Assembly (NCBI RefSeq): GCF_003052295.1
Contig: NZ_QBLC01000004.1
Coordinates: forward strand, 234,493 to 298,492
DNA: 64,000 nucleotides
Direction: 5' to 3'
DNA from: Trichococcus paludicola
GTDB taxonomy: Bacteria; Bacillota; Bacilli; Lactobacillales; Aerococcaceae
Shown here: positions 1 to 9,945 of the stretch, piece after piece
Layout: every line of letters begins with the position of its first letter
How positions within the stretch are numbered: the first letter of the stretch is position 1
Translations under genes and position numbers: made by a program
Notes under the pieces: generated by a model
Databases searched by the model: none
Told to the model about the DNA's origin: nothing
What the model saw: only the letters and a program-made list of their open reading frames with translations

Positions 1-305
1 AAGCTTTATTTGTGAACCACTTACAACTATTATTATAAACCAAGCCACGCACAATAGCTATCCTTTTTTTGGGGGTTCTACACACTTCCGTCACATTTAC
101 GACACAATTACACTTTTCAATAGTCAGTAAAAAGTTTGTGAAAACCTTATTTAAAGGCGTTTCCAGTCAACATATCTCAATTCTGAAATTTTACAATTTA
201 TAATAAATATCGTTTGATAATTATTTTTTTCCGAATTCAGTCTAAATTTTAAAAACGCTTCCATTCCATCCACAATCATCCAACTTTATGCATTCGATTT
301 AAATC
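1..305. other. AT-rich intergenic region upstream of trpS
   Basis: About 300 bases with no supportable gene on either strand. The stretch is visibly richer in A+T than the coding regions that follow. I see no T-box core (AGGGTGGNACCGCG-like) or RNA gene here, so trpS does not appear to be under T-box control. It probably also holds the promoter of a divergent gene lying outside the window, but I cannot place that promoter confidently. Confidence 0.5.
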
Positions 306-334
306 GTGAATACAAGCTCAATTTGCGTTATAAT
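305..334 (+). promoter_or_regulatory. Candidate trpS promoter
   Basis: A perfect -10 hexamer TATAAT sits at 329-334, about 33 bases before the trpS start codon. The -35 region about 17-18 bases upstream (around 305-311) is a poor match to TTGACA, so the -10 carries most of the evidence. Confidence 0.4.
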
Positions 335-352
335 AAATAATGACGTATTTAA

Positions 353-1360
<1,008 letters not shown>

Positions 1361-1391
1361 AACAGAAATGCTGAACGAGTTTGTTCAGCCC
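1361..1391 (+). repeat. Dispersed intergenic repeat, copy 1
   Basis: Diverged copy of a roughly 30-bp element (core AGAAAAGCNGAACGGGTT followed by CGTTCAGCCC) also found at 13604-13634, 44111-44140 and 46080-46110. This copy carries a CTGAAC...GTTCAG hairpin and begins one base after the trpS stop codon. Confidence 0.5.
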
Positions 1392-1400
1392 TATAGATGC

Positions 1401-1437
1401 AAAAGAGAAGCTCCGCTAATTGCGGGGCTTCTCTTTC
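1401..1437. terminator. Bidirectional terminator between trpS and lplA
   Basis: A stem of about 15 bp (AAAGAGAAGCTCCGC paired with GCGGGGCTTCTCTTT, 1402-1416 with 1422-1436) has A residues on its left and T residues on its right. It can terminate both convergent genes. Confidence 0.85.
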
Positions 1438-1441
1438 ATTA

Positions 1442-2449
1442 TCAGTACAATTCTTCAAGCAATTCCTCTGCGGTCACATTACCGAAGTATTTTTTGATGT
1501 CAAGTTCATTCAATTTAGCCAGCATATCCTCTTTGGCATATTTGACGCCTATGAAAGCATCTTCAACATCCTTGATTTCCCCCAAGCCAAAGAAATCCCC
1601 GAAAACTTTCAGCTGTTGGATATGCCCATCTTCAACGTTCATGCGGACTTCAATGGATCCGATCGGAAAACGATGATGTTTTTGGATTTCGAATTTAGGT
1701 GATTTACCATAATTCCAATCCCAGTTGCCGAAGTACTCTTCGCGGATTTCATATACGCGTTTCCAATCTTCCTCGGTTAAATGGTACTCTTTTACTTCCT
1801 CACGCGTTTCGACATCAAAAATCGACAACAACATCAAATCACGGAATTCTTCCGTAGTCAGGTTTTGATAAGCCTCATCAACAAAAGGTTTGATGTTGGT
1901 CACGCGGCTGCGGATCGACTTGATGCCTTTCGATTCGATTTTCTCTTTGCGTGGTTTCAACGCGCCGGTTACGGCATCCAGATCGGAGTCGAATAGGATC
2001 GTTCCATGGGCGGTCATCCTTCCGTTTGTCGCATACATGGCGTTCCCCGAGAATTTTTTCTCCCCGATCACCAAATCGTTTCTTCCTTTTAGCTCAGCTT
2101 CTTTGACGCCTACGCTGTGCAAAAAGGAAATGACTGGCTTTGTGAATTTCCCGAAATCGCGGAATGAATCACCATCATCCTTGGTGATGAAGCAGAAAGA
2201 GAAGTTCCCCAAATCGTGGTACACTGCGCCGCCCCCGGACATACGGCGGACAATGTGTATCTTATTCGCTTCGACATAGTCCGCATTGATTTCTTCAATC
2301 GTATTCTGGTTGCGTCCGATGATGATCGACGGCTCATTGATATAGAACAACAGGATCGGTTCATCCAAGATTTTTTCTTTCAATAAAAATGTCTCCAACG
2401 CAATATTTACGCTAGGGTCCAACTGTCCTTGATTATCCACAAAATACAT
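1442..2449 (-). CDS. lplA: Lipoate--protein ligase
   Basis: Attaches free lipoate (through lipoyl-AMP) to the lipoyl domains of 2-oxoacid dehydrogenase and glycine cleavage proteins. The family signature RRMSGGGAVYHDLGN and the FSGNA segment with the preceding GEKK lysines are present. The frame is open for ten more codons, but GGGAGAGG stands directly before the internal ATG at 2449 and the protein then begins MYFVDN, as is usual for the family, so I place the start there (335 residues). The MBL-fold hydrolase gene lies 56 bases upstream on the same strand and may be cotranscribed. The product suggests lipoate scavenging by the cell. Confidence 0.93.
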   Translation of the reverse strand: MYFVDNQGQLDPSVNIALETFLLKEKILDEPILLFYINEPSIIIGRNQNTIEEINADYVEANKIHIVRRMSGGGAVYHDLGNFSFCFITKDDGDSFRDFGKFTKPVISFLHSVGVKEAELKGRNDLVIGEKKFSGNAMYATNGRMTAHGTILFDSDLDAVTGALKPRKEKIESKGIKSIRSRVTNIKPFVDEAYQNLTTEEFRDLMLLSIFDVETREEVKEYHLTEEDWKRVYEIREEYFGNWDWNYGKSPKFEIQKHHRFPIGSIEVRMNVEDGHIQQLKVFGDFFGLGEIKDVEDAFIGVKYAKEDMLAKLNELDIKKYFGNVTAEELLEELY

Positions 2450-2505
2450 ATGTTTATACCTCTCCCATTCTTCATTCAATTTGTTGTTCTGGTTGCTGGA
2501 CGCGA

Positions 2506-3246
2506 TTAGATTGTGATGATCCGGTCCTTTTTGGCAAGCGTGACGGATACGGAAGGTGCTGCTTCCTTCGCTTGATCCAGCAGCACGGATAGCGCGCCTT
2601 TTTGAGGCAAATGCGTCAGAATCAGCTGTTTGACTGCCGCTTCTTCAGCTATCGCTCCGACTTCGCCTGCAGTCATATGCGCATGGTGCCGCTCATTGCC
2701 GTTGAACAGGTTTGCATCAGCCAAGAATAGGTCAGCAGCCTTCACAAAAGGCACAAATGCCGCCAAATAGGCTGAATCCGCACCGAACACGAAGACTTTC
2801 CCGGTGGCTATCTCTTCGATCCTCAACGCATAGCACGCAACCGGATGGATGGTTTTCAGAAATCGGATCCGGAATGGCCCCAATTTCAACGTTTCCTCCG
2901 GCGTATAGGCAATCCCTTCACTCACTCCCGGCATTTCCAGCAAGCGGAAAAATTCCGATTCAGCATGACCGTATATCGGCAGTATTTTTTTTGACTTGCC
3001 TTCAGCAGGCTCTTTCAGCTGAAAAGTATATTGCAGAACACCCAAGTCCGCAATATGGTCCGCGTGATAGTGCGTCAGGATGACCGCATCCAAATCCAAC
3101 GGGTCCAGATGATGCTCCAGCGACAGCAAAGCGTTGCTGCCGACGTCGATCAATAGTTTGAAATCATCGGATGTCAGCAGATACGCCGTCGTCCCGACAT
3201 CTTTTGTGGGATAGCCACCCATGCAGCCCAAAATAGTCAATTCCAT
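2506..3246 (-). CDS. MBL-fold metal-dependent hydrolase
   Basis: A metallo-beta-lactamase-fold hydrolase related to the RNase Z / YhfI group. The metal-binding HxHxDH motif is at residues 59-64 (HYHADH), and later His and Asp ligands are in GADSAY and LTHLP segments. The start at 3246 is chosen because GGGGGA precedes this ATG and the protein then begins directly with beta-strand MELTILGC; eleven further upstream codons are open but lack a ribosome-binding site. It lacks the long exosite of tRNase Z, so a tRNA 3'-end processing role is uncertain. In B. subtilis yhfI also neighbours a lipoate ligase gene (yhfJ), which supports the YhfI assignment by context. The substrate is unknown. Confidence 0.85.
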   Translation of the reverse strand: MELTILGCMGGYPTKDVGTTAYLLTSDDFKLLIDVGSNALLSLEHHLDPLDLDAVILTHYHADHIADLGVLQYTFQLKEPAEGKSKKILPIYGHAESEFFRLLEMPGVSEGIAYTPEETLKLGPFRIRFLKTIHPVACYALRIEEIATGKVFVFGADSAYLAAFVPFVKAADLFLADANLFNGNERHHAHMTAGEVGAIAEEAAVKQLILTHLPQKGALSVLLDQAKEAAPSVSVTLAKKDRIITI

Positions 3247-3432
3247 TAAACGTCCCCCAATCCAATATTTGATAATCAAAGAATCCTATTCAGATTATAG
3301 CATGCCTTTAGCCATCCTCAATGGCAAACTCTTTCACAGGCACGAAAAGAAACAGTCCTGACACTAAAAAAAACAGCTTAATATCGTTGGGTTCATTATA
3401 GCACCAAACAAAAACAAACACTATATGAAATT

Positions 3433-3480
3433 AAAAACAGTCCACCTTAATCTGTAAAAACACAGATTTGCGGACTGTTT
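3433..3480 (-). terminator. Terminator after the porphyrinogen oxidase gene
   Basis: Two nested stems, AAACAGTCC with GGACTGTTT (3434-3442 / 3472-3480) and AATCTGT with ACAGATT, are followed on the minus strand by a T run. It lies only three bases beyond the stop codon of the gene at 3483. Confidence 0.8.
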
Positions 3481-3482
3481 CA

Positions 3483-4913
3483 TTATGTATTCGGACTGTC
3501 ATTCTTTTCCAGTTTTTTCATGTAACGGATCGCCTCGTGGGCTAAGCGTTTTCCCTCAATGACGGCATTTTCCAAACCATAACCAGTGATTCCATTTCCC
3601 CCTACAAAAACACCTCTTTTTGCATACTCTCTCCGAACTGGATATACTTCTTCCAACATCTCTTGTCTTTGCTGCAAACTGAAATGAGGCACGGCTTGTC
3701 CCCAGCGATAAAAAGTGGACTGCAAAGGTTCCTCTGTCAAAGCCAAAATTTCCTTCACTTCATTTTTGATAATATCCATCACGAGATCATCGGCTAATTC
3801 TATCAAGGTTTCTTCCAGACGTCTGCCGAATTCCACAAGCACATAATAATAATCTGCTTGTTCAAAAAGTGGCCATTTGTTGTTCAAAACGACAACCTTC
3901 GTGCTATGAAAGGAACTTTTCCGCGGAATCACAAACCCTTGCCCTTCCGGTAGGTTATTGACTGATTTTTTATTTATTTTGAAAAAAACGGTACCGACAC
4001 TCGTGCTTTGGGCCTTCGGGAAATCATTCTCCTTAGCGAAGCCTTCCAAAAAACCAAGGGATTCTTGGGGGTTGGTTGTGATGACAACACTCCCAGCACG
4101 CATGGATTCACGACCGTTCAATTCAATCATAAGCAGGTCTTCTGACACATTGATCAACGATTTAACTTTCTGATTCACGTATAGATGGCCTTCCGTATGT
4201 TGGGCCAGACGTTTGATTAAGCTTGACAACCCCCCTTTGAAGGTATATTCCTGACCGGAGCCATCCGCGTAGCGCATCAGCTGCTCTTTTTTGCCTTTTC
4301 CGATGTGCGCCTTCCCATAGATCGTCACCAAATTCCCATCAAATAATTTCACTGGCATCAGTTCCATGGAGCCATAGACGTTGTCCGGATAGTAGGGTTC
4401 AGCCATATAGTCGACCACTTCCCGTCCCAAACGGAATTCCAAAAAGTTGTCGGTTGAATATTCTGGGTTCTCATGTAAGCTTTTGGACAGAAAAACGCTA
4501 TTCATGAACGCCCGGAGCTTTGCATCCAAAGTCAATCCGTTGGCCTGCCAAATGTCATTCAGAAAGAGCGGCATGCCATGGTAAGTAGGCATAACGTCAT
4601 CGATGACCGCATTTCCATCGAACAACACCAGTTTCCCCCCTCGGCTGAATTGTTTTTCATCTTCCAAACCTAATTCCTGCAAAAAACCGGAAATGTCCGC
4701 GCGTCTCGAATCGAAAGCCGAAGCCCCTACATCAATCGCATAACCATCCATATCTATCGTATGGATCATGCCGCCGACCGAGGCTCGATCCTCAAGAATG
4801 ACATACTCAAACGGGAGGTTCTGTTCCCGGATGGCTTTATCGATTTCGTAAGCGGCTGTCAACCCTCTCAGTCCGCCGCCAATGATCGCGATACGTCTTT
4901 TCATCTTCTCCAT
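3483..4913 (-). CDS. hemY: Coproporphyrinogen/protoporphyrinogen III oxidase (HemY/CgoX-like)
   Basis: FAD-dependent six-electron oxidase. In Gram-positive bacteria this family converts coproporphyrinogen III to coproporphyrin III in the coproheme route. The protein (476 residues from the chosen start) has the N-terminal dinucleotide-binding GGGLRG loop, the following VGGMIHT segment, and the C-terminal FAD motif around GYGLENAVIEGKRLA. The start at 4913 (MEKMKRR) follows an AGAGGGGGG stretch; twelve upstream codons are open but add a charged non-homologous tail. No other heme gene is visible in the 64 kb, so the gene is isolated here. The rest of the pathway could be elsewhere, or the protein could act on imported or exchanged porphyrin intermediates. 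Family assignment is good; the exact substrate is inferred. Confidence 0.82.
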   Translation of the reverse strand: MEKMKRRIAIIGGGLRGLTAAYEIDKAIREQNLPFEYVILEDRASVGGMIHTIDMDGYAIDVGASAFDSRRADISGFLQELGLEDEKQFSRGGKLVLFDGNAVIDDVMPTYHGMPLFLNDIWQANGLTLDAKLRAFMNSVFLSKSLHENPEYSTDNFLEFRLGREVVDYMAEPYYPDNVYGSMELMPVKLFDGNLVTIYGKAHIGKGKKEQLMRYADGSGQEYTFKGGLSSLIKRLAQHTEGHLYVNQKVKSLINVSEDLLMIELNGRESMRAGSVVITTNPQESLGFLEGFAKENDFPKAQSTSVGTVFFKINKKSVNNLPEGQGFVIPRKSSFHSTKVVVLNNKWPLFEQADYYYVLVEFGRRLEETLIELADDLVMDIIKNEVKEILALTEEPLQSTFYRWGQAVPHFSLQQRQEMLEEVYPVRREYAKRGVFVGGNGITGYGLENAVIEGKRLAHEAIRYMKKLEKNDSPNT

Positions 4914-5031
4914 CCTGTCATCCCCCCCTCTTGCTTTATTGACACCCACTTTTTCATTATCTATATCTTACTCTATCCACCAACGAAAATATGTGGATAC
5001 TTTTCGACAGATATTCATGCTGTTTTCATTT

Positions 5032-6117
5032 TTAGACGTTTTCGCGGATCTGTTTGACCGCTTCGCCATCCAAGCGTTTGACTAATTCCGTGACCAATTT
5101 AACCGCATTCAGATAGTCATCTTCATGGATTATGGACGTGTGCGAATGCAGATAACGTACCGGCACCGTGATCGCAAAGGAGGGAATGCCATCCAAACTC
5201 TGATGTTGGGCACCGGCATCCGTACCGCCGCCTGTGATGACTGTGTACTGGAATGGAATTTCGCATTCTTCGGCAACGCCCACAATGAAGTCGCGCAAGC
5301 CACGATGCGGAATCATCGACGCATCATAAATCAATAACTGCGGCCCTTTTCCTAATTCGGAATCCGCTTCTTGAGGCGTCATTCCTGGAGTATCCCCTGC
5401 CGTGCCAGTATCCAAAGCAAATGCGATATCCGGACGAATCATGTGCGTGGCCGTCTTCGCTCCGCGCAGACCCACTTCCTCCTGGACATTCCCACCGCTG
5501 AAGATTACATTCGGGTGCCCGGCTTTGGCGACATTTTCCAACACTTTGAGCGCAACGGCCAGTCCGATGCGGTTATCCCAAGCTTTCGCTAGCAGGAATT
5601 TGGAATCGTTCATGCGTTTGAAGGAAATGTAAGGTGTAATCATATCGCCGGGCTTGATGCCCCATTCCGTTACTTGCTCTTTCGAACAAGCACCGATGTC
5701 GATGAACATATCTTTGATTTCATATGGCTTTTTGCGGGCTTCCGGCGTCAGCACATGCGGTGGTTTGCAGCCGATGACCCCGTGGCGGCGCTCGCCTTTC
5801 GAGTTGGTGATCTCCACTTGTTGCGCCAGCATAACCTGATTCCACCAACCTCCCAAAGTTTGGAATTTGATGAATCCCTTCTCGGTTATGGTCGTCACCA
5901 TGAATCCCACTTCATCCAAATGCCCCGCCAACAAAATGGTGGGGCCCTCTTCCTTACCGGCATGTTTGGCAAAGAGACCGCCCAATCCGTCCTGCGAAAA
6001 GCTTTCGGCGAAAGGTTCGGCATATCGTCTGAAGACTTCACGTACCTCCCCTTCATTGCCCGGAACGCCTCTTGCATCCGTCAAATCGATCAACATTTGT
6101 AATTCTTTCTCTTCCAA
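5032..6117 (-). CDS. M42 family metallo-aminopeptidase
   Basis: Cytoplasmic di-metal aminopeptidase of the PepA/FrvX/YsdC group that trims peptides from the N terminus. Metal and catalytic residues are recognisable: His66 in AGHLDEVGF, Asp181 in KAWDNR, Glu213-Glu214 in VQEEVGLRG, Asp236 in LDTG and a final His in the RYLHSH segment near 324-326. Length (361 residues) is typical. A second M42 member of similar length with the same residue spacing is encoded at 25049-26125, so this genome carries at least two paralogs. In B. subtilis ysdC sits close to the infC-rpmI-rplT genes, which is also true here. Confidence 0.92.
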   Translation of the reverse strand: MEEKELQMLIDLTDARGVPGNEGEVREVFRRYAEPFAESFSQDGLGGLFAKHAGKEEGPTILLAGHLDEVGFMVTTITEKGFIKFQTLGGWWNQVMLAQQVEITNSKGERRHGVIGCKPPHVLTPEARKKPYEIKDMFIDIGACSKEQVTEWGIKPGDMITPYISFKRMNDSKFLLAKAWDNRIGLAVALKVLENVAKAGHPNVIFSGGNVQEEVGLRGAKTATHMIRPDIAFALDTGTAGDTPGMTPQEADSELGKGPQLLIYDASMIPHRGLRDFIVGVAEECEIPFQYTVITGGGTDAGAQHQSLDGIPSFAITVPVRYLHSHTSIIHEDDYLNAVKLVTELVKRLDGEAVKQIRENV

Positions 6118-6175
6118 AATAATACCCCCATTGATTTAGCGACATAATATCAGTATAGCATTTACTCTAAGAAAA

Positions 6176-6223
6176 ACAAAAAATCGCTGCACTCCCGATA
6201 CAAGACCGGAGAGGCAACGATTC
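6176..6223 (-). terminator. Terminator of the infC-rpmI-rplT operon
   Basis: On the minus strand AATCGTTGCCTC pairs with GAGTGCAGCGATT across a loop, followed by TTTTTTG. It lies immediately after the rplT stop codon. Confidence 0.8.
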
Positions 6224-6228
6224 AAAAA

Positions 6229-6588
6229 TTATTTAGCTAATGCAGCTTTAGCTTGTTCAGCCACTGCAGTGAAAGCTGCAGCGTCCGTAACAGCCAAGTC
6301 AGCCAACATTTTACGGTTCATTTCGATACCAGCAAGTTTCAATCCGTGGATCAAAGTGCTGTAGCTCATGCCGTTGATGCGAGCAGCCGCGTTGATACGA
6401 GTGACCCATAATCTACGGAAGTCACGTTTCTTTTGACGACGGTCTCTGTAAGCATAAGTATAAGATTTCATTACTTGTTCTTTAGCTGTTTTGAATAATG
6501 TATGTTTTGAACCGTAATAACCTTTAGATAATTTAATAATCTTTTTGCGGCGTTTACGGGTTACTGTCCCACCTTTTACACGTGGCAT
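6229..6588 (-). CDS. rplT: 50S ribosomal protein L20
   Basis: Ribosomal protein of the large subunit, needed early in 50S assembly. It is 119 residues with the very basic N-terminal helix ([15 protein letters not shown]) and the conserved NRKMLADLA segment. Last gene of the infC-rpmI-rplT operon. In Firmicutes L20 binds the operon leader to repress expression, and the leader at 7404-7560 here has an attenuator consistent with that. Confidence 0.98.
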   Translation of the reverse strand: MPRVKGGTVTRKRRKKIIKLSKGYYGSKHTLFKTAKEQVMKSYTYAYRDRRQKKRDFRRLWVTRINAAARINGMSYSTLIHGLKLAGIEMNRKMLADLAVTDAAAFTAVAEQAKAALAK

Positions 6589-6642
6589 AGTGATTTCCTC
6601 CTTATTAGAACCAAAGTTCTATCTCGTATTGTTGTTTTAGAA

Positions 6643-6843
6643 TTATTTCATTTGTGATAATTGTTGGCTGATGCGTTTCATATCAGATGCGCTAACCATT
6701 GAAGCTTGACGCAATTGACGTCTTTGTTTCTTCGTTTTTCCGTGGAATCTATGGCTTGTAAAAGCGCTCCAACGTTTTAGTCCGCCGTTACCAGTTCTTT
6801 TGAAACGTTTAGCTGAACCACGGTGAGTTTTTTGTTTTGGCAT
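6643..6843 (-). CDS. rpmI: 50S ribosomal protein L35
   Basis: Small basic large-subunit protein of 66 residues with the expected [14 protein letters not shown] start. It lies between infC and rplT with a clear AGGAGG-type ribosome-binding site before the ATG. Order and spacing are the same as in other Firmicutes. Confidence 0.98.
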   Translation of the reverse strand: MPKQKTHRGSAKRFKRTGNGGLKRWSAFTSHRFHGKTKKQRRQLRQASMVSASDMKRISQQLSQMK

Positions 6844-6873
6844 TTGTCTTTCCTCCTAAATTAAGTTACAAAT

Positions 6874-7389
6874 TTATTTATCGGCTTTTGGTGCCAACAT
6901 CAAGAACATGCTTCTTCCGTCCATTTTAGGATGAGATTCAATCGTCGAAACGTCAGTAAGCTCAGATGCAAGGCGATCAAGGACCCTTTGTCCGATTTCT
7001 TTGTGGGTGATTGCACGTCCTTTGAATCGGATGGATGCTTTCACTTTGTCACCTTTTTCCAAGAATTTGCGAGCATTCCGCATTTTCGTTTGAAAATCAT
7101 TTTCGTCGATGGAAGGACTCAAGCGCACTTCTTTAAGGCTTACCACTTTTTGGTTTTTACGGGCTTCACGTTCGCGTTTTTGTTGATCGAAACGGAACTT
7201 GCCGTAATCCATAATACGGGCAACGGGCGGGTTTGCATTTGGCGATACCAAAACTAAATCTAAATTTGCTGCCTCTGCAATCTGCAATGCATCACTTTTC
7301 GATTTGACTCCTAGTTGCTCGCCGTCACTACCTATAATGCGTAGTTCGCGGGCACGGATGCCGTCGTTAACCATCATATCTTTTGCTAT
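6874..7389 (-). CDS. infC: Translation initiation factor IF-3 with ATA start codon
   Basis: Binds the 30S subunit and ensures fidelity of start-codon selection. The conventional frame begins at an ATG at 7377, but this ATG has no ribosome-binding site at the right distance. Four codons upstream in the same frame is ATA (7387-7389), giving [10 protein letters not shown], which matches the canonical N terminus of Bacillus IF-3 (I-S-K-D...). A strong GGAGGTG (7397-7403) lies seven bases before that ATA. I therefore place the start at 7389, making 171 residues. Non-canonical AUU/AUA starts are known in infC genes and let IF-3 repress its own translation. The downstream domains (N- and C-terminal IF-3 domains) are complete. 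Confidence 0.95.
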   Translation of the reverse strand: MAKDMMVNDGIRARELRIIGSDGEQLGVKSKSDALQIAEAANLDLVLVSPNANPPVARIMDYGKFRFDQQKREREARKNQKVVSLKEVRLSPSIDENDFQTKMRNARKFLEKGDKVKASIRFKGRAITHKEIGQRVLDRLASELTDVSTIESHPKMDGRSMFLMLAPKADK

Positions 7390-7403
7390 GGTCGTTCACC
7401 TCC

Positions 7404-7560
7404 ATGATATTTGAGAGAAAGAACGCAGAAAAAAGTCGGCGGGTCATAATAACCCGCCGACAATACTTGCATTGCTGCAAGTTACTTGTACATATCTGGC
7501 CCAGGAACGCAATTGTCCGCTTAGGCGAGAAGCGGGTGCTTCTGCTTAATTTCTCAACTT
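7404..7560 (-). promoter_or_regulatory. infC operon leader (L20-leader type)
   Basis: Between the promoter and the infC ribosome-binding site lies a 150-base leader. It contains a GCAGAAGC-ACCC-GCTTCTCG hairpin, further short pairings and a strong terminator hairpin. Position upstream of infC-rpmI-rplT and the internal terminator match the Firmicutes L20 leader, in which ribosomal protein L20 promotes premature termination. I identify it by position and structure, not by a covariance-model search. Confidence 0.75.
7430..7461 (-). terminator. Attenuator in the infC leader
   Basis: A perfect GTCGGCGGGT/ACCCGCCGAC stem of 10 bp (7435-7444 with 7452-7461) is followed on the minus strand by TTTTTC. 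It lies between promoter and coding region, so it can only act as a conditional terminator. Confidence 0.85.
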
Positions 7561-7564
7561 TTAT

Positions 7565-7593
7565 AGTATACCTTGTTGCAATGAAAACGTCAA
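7565..7593 (-). promoter_or_regulatory. infC operon promoter
   Basis: TTGACG (7588-7593) and TATACT (7565-7570), read on the minus strand, are separated by exactly 17 bases. This is a near-consensus housekeeping promoter. Confidence 0.85.
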
Positions 7594-7638
7594 GCGCATT
7601 TCTCTAAAAATATTCTTTTTCAAGATATGCTCAGACAT

Positions 7639-8139
7639 TCAGGATTCCGGTGCGTATTTCCAGATTTCTTCGAGATCATTCGCTGGCAATTCCGCCACCA
7701 ATTCATTGACTGTCTTGTTCCATTTCGGAACGATTAATTCGGGATTCAGCTCCTGCAAAGGCAAAAGCACGAAAGCGCGCTCCTGCATCCTCGGATGCGG
7801 CACGATTAACCGTTCTTCTTCAATAATTTCCGCTCTGTACAAAACAATGTCGACATCCAGCGTGCGCGGTCCGAAGCGGATGGTCCGCACTCTGCCAAGC
7901 TCCTCTTCGATGCTTTGGCATCTGTCCAGCAGGTCCACGGGCAGCAGATCCGTTTCCGCTTCGAACACAAGGTTCAGGAAATCTGGTTGATCGAGGTAGC
8001 CGACGGGTTTCGATTCATAAATGGAGGATACGCGTTTCACTTCCACATCCGGAAAGGACCGGAAGAGCTCCAAAGCTTTTTCAAGATGGGCTGCGCGAGG
8101 TTCCAGATTCGTACCTAAGGCGATGAACACGACAGGCAT
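7639..8139 (-). CDS. folK: 2-amino-4-hydroxy-6-hydroxymethyldihydropteridine pyrophosphokinase
   Basis: Transfers pyrophosphate from ATP to hydroxymethyl-dihydropterin, the step before dihydropteroate synthase in folate synthesis. Signatures include the N-terminal FIALGTNLEPR, the GRVRTIRFGPRTLDVDI segment with its Asp-Val-Asp magnesium ligands, and LIVPHPRMQERAFVL. The start at 8139 gives MPVVFIALGTN with GGGAG nine bases upstream, and begins four bases after the folB stop; the longer frame would overlap folB by 46 bases. Length is 166 residues. It is the last gene of the folE-folP-folB-folK operon. Confidence 0.95.
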   Translation of the reverse strand: MPVVFIALGTNLEPRAAHLEKALELFRSFPDVEVKRVSSIYESKPVGYLDQPDFLNLVFEAETDLLPVDLLDRCQSIEEELGRVRTIRFGPRTLDVDIVLYRAEIIEEERLIVPHPRMQERAFVLLPLQELNPELIVPKWNKTVNELVAELPANDLEEIWKYAPES

Positions 8140-8143
8140 GCGC

Positions 8144-8512
8144 TTAGCTCCCTTCCCTTTCGCGGTAGATTTCAACCGCAACGGAATCATAATGGCCGAC
8201 GATCGGCGGATCCGGTTTGATCACTTTCACTTGGCAAGACTGCAGCCCGTCGAAGCGCGCAAACAAAGCGATGGCGATATGCTCCGCCAAAGCTTCGATC
8301 AGGTTGAAGTTTTCGCCCTCCACTACCGCTTTGACGGCCTTGTAGGCATGTCCGTAATGGATCGAATCCTCCATTTTGTCGCTGTAGCCGGCTTTTTTTG
8401 TATCGGTGTGCAGCACAACATCTACGTTGAAGCGTTGTCCTAACACCTTTTCTTCCGCATTCAATCCATGAAAAGCATAGAACTGCAGATTATTCAAATA
8501 GATTTTATCCAA
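8144..8512 (-). CDS. folB: Dihydroneopterin aldolase
   Basis: Cleaves 7,8-dihydroneopterin to 6-hydroxymethyl-dihydropterin and glycolaldehyde. The 122-residue protein shows the family start IYLNNLQFYAFHGL with the conserved FHG, and the later NLIEALAEHIA and VKVIKPDPPI segments. Its start overlaps the end of folP by eight bases, indicating translational coupling. Confidence 0.96.
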   Translation of the reverse strand: MDKIYLNNLQFYAFHGLNAEEKVLGQRFNVDVVLHTDTKKAGYSDKMEDSIHYGHAYKAVKAVVEGENFNLIEALAEHIAIALFARFDGLQSCQVKVIKPDPPIVGHYDSVAVEIYREREGS

Positions 8513-9338
8513 TTGGGCTCTCTCCTTTTTTCAACATGATATCCATCATCCGCGCCATTTCCGCATTGGCCTTCACATTGTGCACGCGGAAAAGCTGGGC
8601 CCCGTTCACGATGCCCAAAGCAGTCGTTGCGGCTGTCCCCAGATCTCGCTCCTTGAAAGGGAGATCCCCAAGTGCCGTTCCGATGAACCGTTTCCGGGAC
8701 GTTCCCAAGAGCACTGGGTAACCTAGCTCCGTAAACCGCTTCAGATGATGGACAACATTCAGATTGTCTTCATAGGTTTTTCCGAATCCGCAACCGGGAT
8801 CCAGAATGATGTTTTGCCTTTTGACGCCTGCTGACACTGCGATCCGCACGCTCTCGGCCAAATCAGCCAACATATCTTCGATCAAAAAGGCATAATCCGA
8901 CTTTTCCCGATTATGCATCAAAATGATCGGCACATCAAATGCCGCGGCCACCGTTGCGATTTCGGGATCGTACTTGCAGCCCCAGATGTCGTTGATGATG
9001 TCGATGCCGGCTTCACAAGCCGCACGGGCGACCGCTGACTTGTAGGTATCAATCGAAAGTGGCACATCGATCGCCTTTTTGAGCGCTTCAATGATAGGCA
9101 CTACGCGGGCGATTTCCTCTTCATCAGAAATCTGAGTATGGCCCGGGCGTGTTGATTCCCCGCCGATGTCGATGATGTCGGCGCCATCCGCAACCATTTC
9201 GAGGGCGTGGGCGACGGCTTTTTCGACCGTGTTCCATTCCCCGCCATCGGAGAACGAATCGGGCGTAACATTCAGTATCCCCATGATATGGCTGCGCTGC
9301 GACAGATCATATACTTTTGTTTTTGTCATTAATTTCAA
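8505..9338 (-). CDS. folP: Dihydropteroate synthase
   Basis: Joins hydroxymethyl-dihydropterin pyrophosphate with p-aminobenzoate; it is the sulfonamide target. The pterin- and PABA-site motifs are plain: GILNVTPDSFSDGG, DIGGESTRPGH, LSIDTYKS and the final GTSRKRFIG. Length is 277 residues, as usual. It overlaps folB at the 3' end and follows folE by 31 bases. No substitution in the known resistance loops can be judged without an alignment. Confidence 0.97.
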   Translation of the reverse strand: MKLMTKTKVYDLSQRSHIMGILNVTPDSFSDGGEWNTVEKAVAHALEMVADGADIIDIGGESTRPGHTQISDEEEIARVVPIIEALKKAIDVPLSIDTYKSAVARAACEAGIDIINDIWGCKYDPEIATVAAAFDVPIILMHNREKSDYAFLIEDMLADLAESVRIAVSAGVKRQNIILDPGCGFGKTYEDNLNVVHHLKRFTELGYPVLLGTSRKRFIGTALGDLPFKERDLGTAATTALGIVNGAQLFRVHNVKANAEMARMMDIMLKKGESPIG

Positions 9339-9369
9339 GGTTCATTCTCCTCGTCAGCGTGCAATGTGT

Positions 9370-9927
9370 CTACAGTTTGATCAATTCCAGCACTTCGCTT
9401 CTGGATTTGAATGATTGTTTGAATGCGCCACGGACTGCGGATGTCACGGTCTTGCTGCCCGGCTTTTTCACGCCTCGCATCGTCATGCACATATGCTCGG
9501 CTTCCAAAACCACCATGACTCCCTGCGGTTGCAGATGCTCCATCAGGATATCCGCAACCGTCGTCGTGATCCGTTCCTGGATCTGCGGTTTTTTGCTGAC
9601 CTCATCCAAGATACGCGCCAGCTTGCTCAAACCGATCACCTGTCCATCCTTCGGCATATAAGCGATATGTCCCACACCAAAAAACGGAACCAGATGATGT
9701 TCGCAAGTGGAATAAAAAGGAATGTCCTTCACTAATACGATTTCGTCGGTATCTTCATGGAAGACCACTTTAGCGTGATCGGCAGGGTCTTTCTCGACAC
9801 CGGAAAAAATTTCCGCATACATGCGCGCCACCCGCTTCGGCGTATCCTGCAACCCTGAGCGGTTCGGGTCTTCCCCGATCGCCTCCAAAATCATTTGGAC
9901 GGCGGTTTCTATCTTTTCTAAATCCAT
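9370..9927 (-). CDS. folE: GTP cyclohydrolase I
   Basis: Converts GTP to dihydroneopterin triphosphate, the entry step to folate. Of 185 residues, the zinc site Cys-Glu-His-His is seen in [11 protein letters not shown] and the third ligand in CMTMRGV. It is the first gene of the folate operon, with AGGAGG before the ATG. The operon lacks a visible folC or pabA/B, so p-aminobenzoate supply is not encoded here. Confidence 0.97.
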   Translation of the reverse strand: MDLEKIETAVQMILEAIGEDPNRSGLQDTPKRVARMYAEIFSGVEKDPADHAKVVFHEDTDEIVLVKDIPFYSTCEHHLVPFFGVGHIAYMPKDGQVIGLSKLARILDEVSKKPQIQERITTTVADILMEHLQPQGVMVVLEAEHMCMTMRGVKKPGSKTVTSAVRGAFKQSFKSRSEVLELIKL

Positions 9928-9945
9928 TTTTATCCTCCTAAACGC

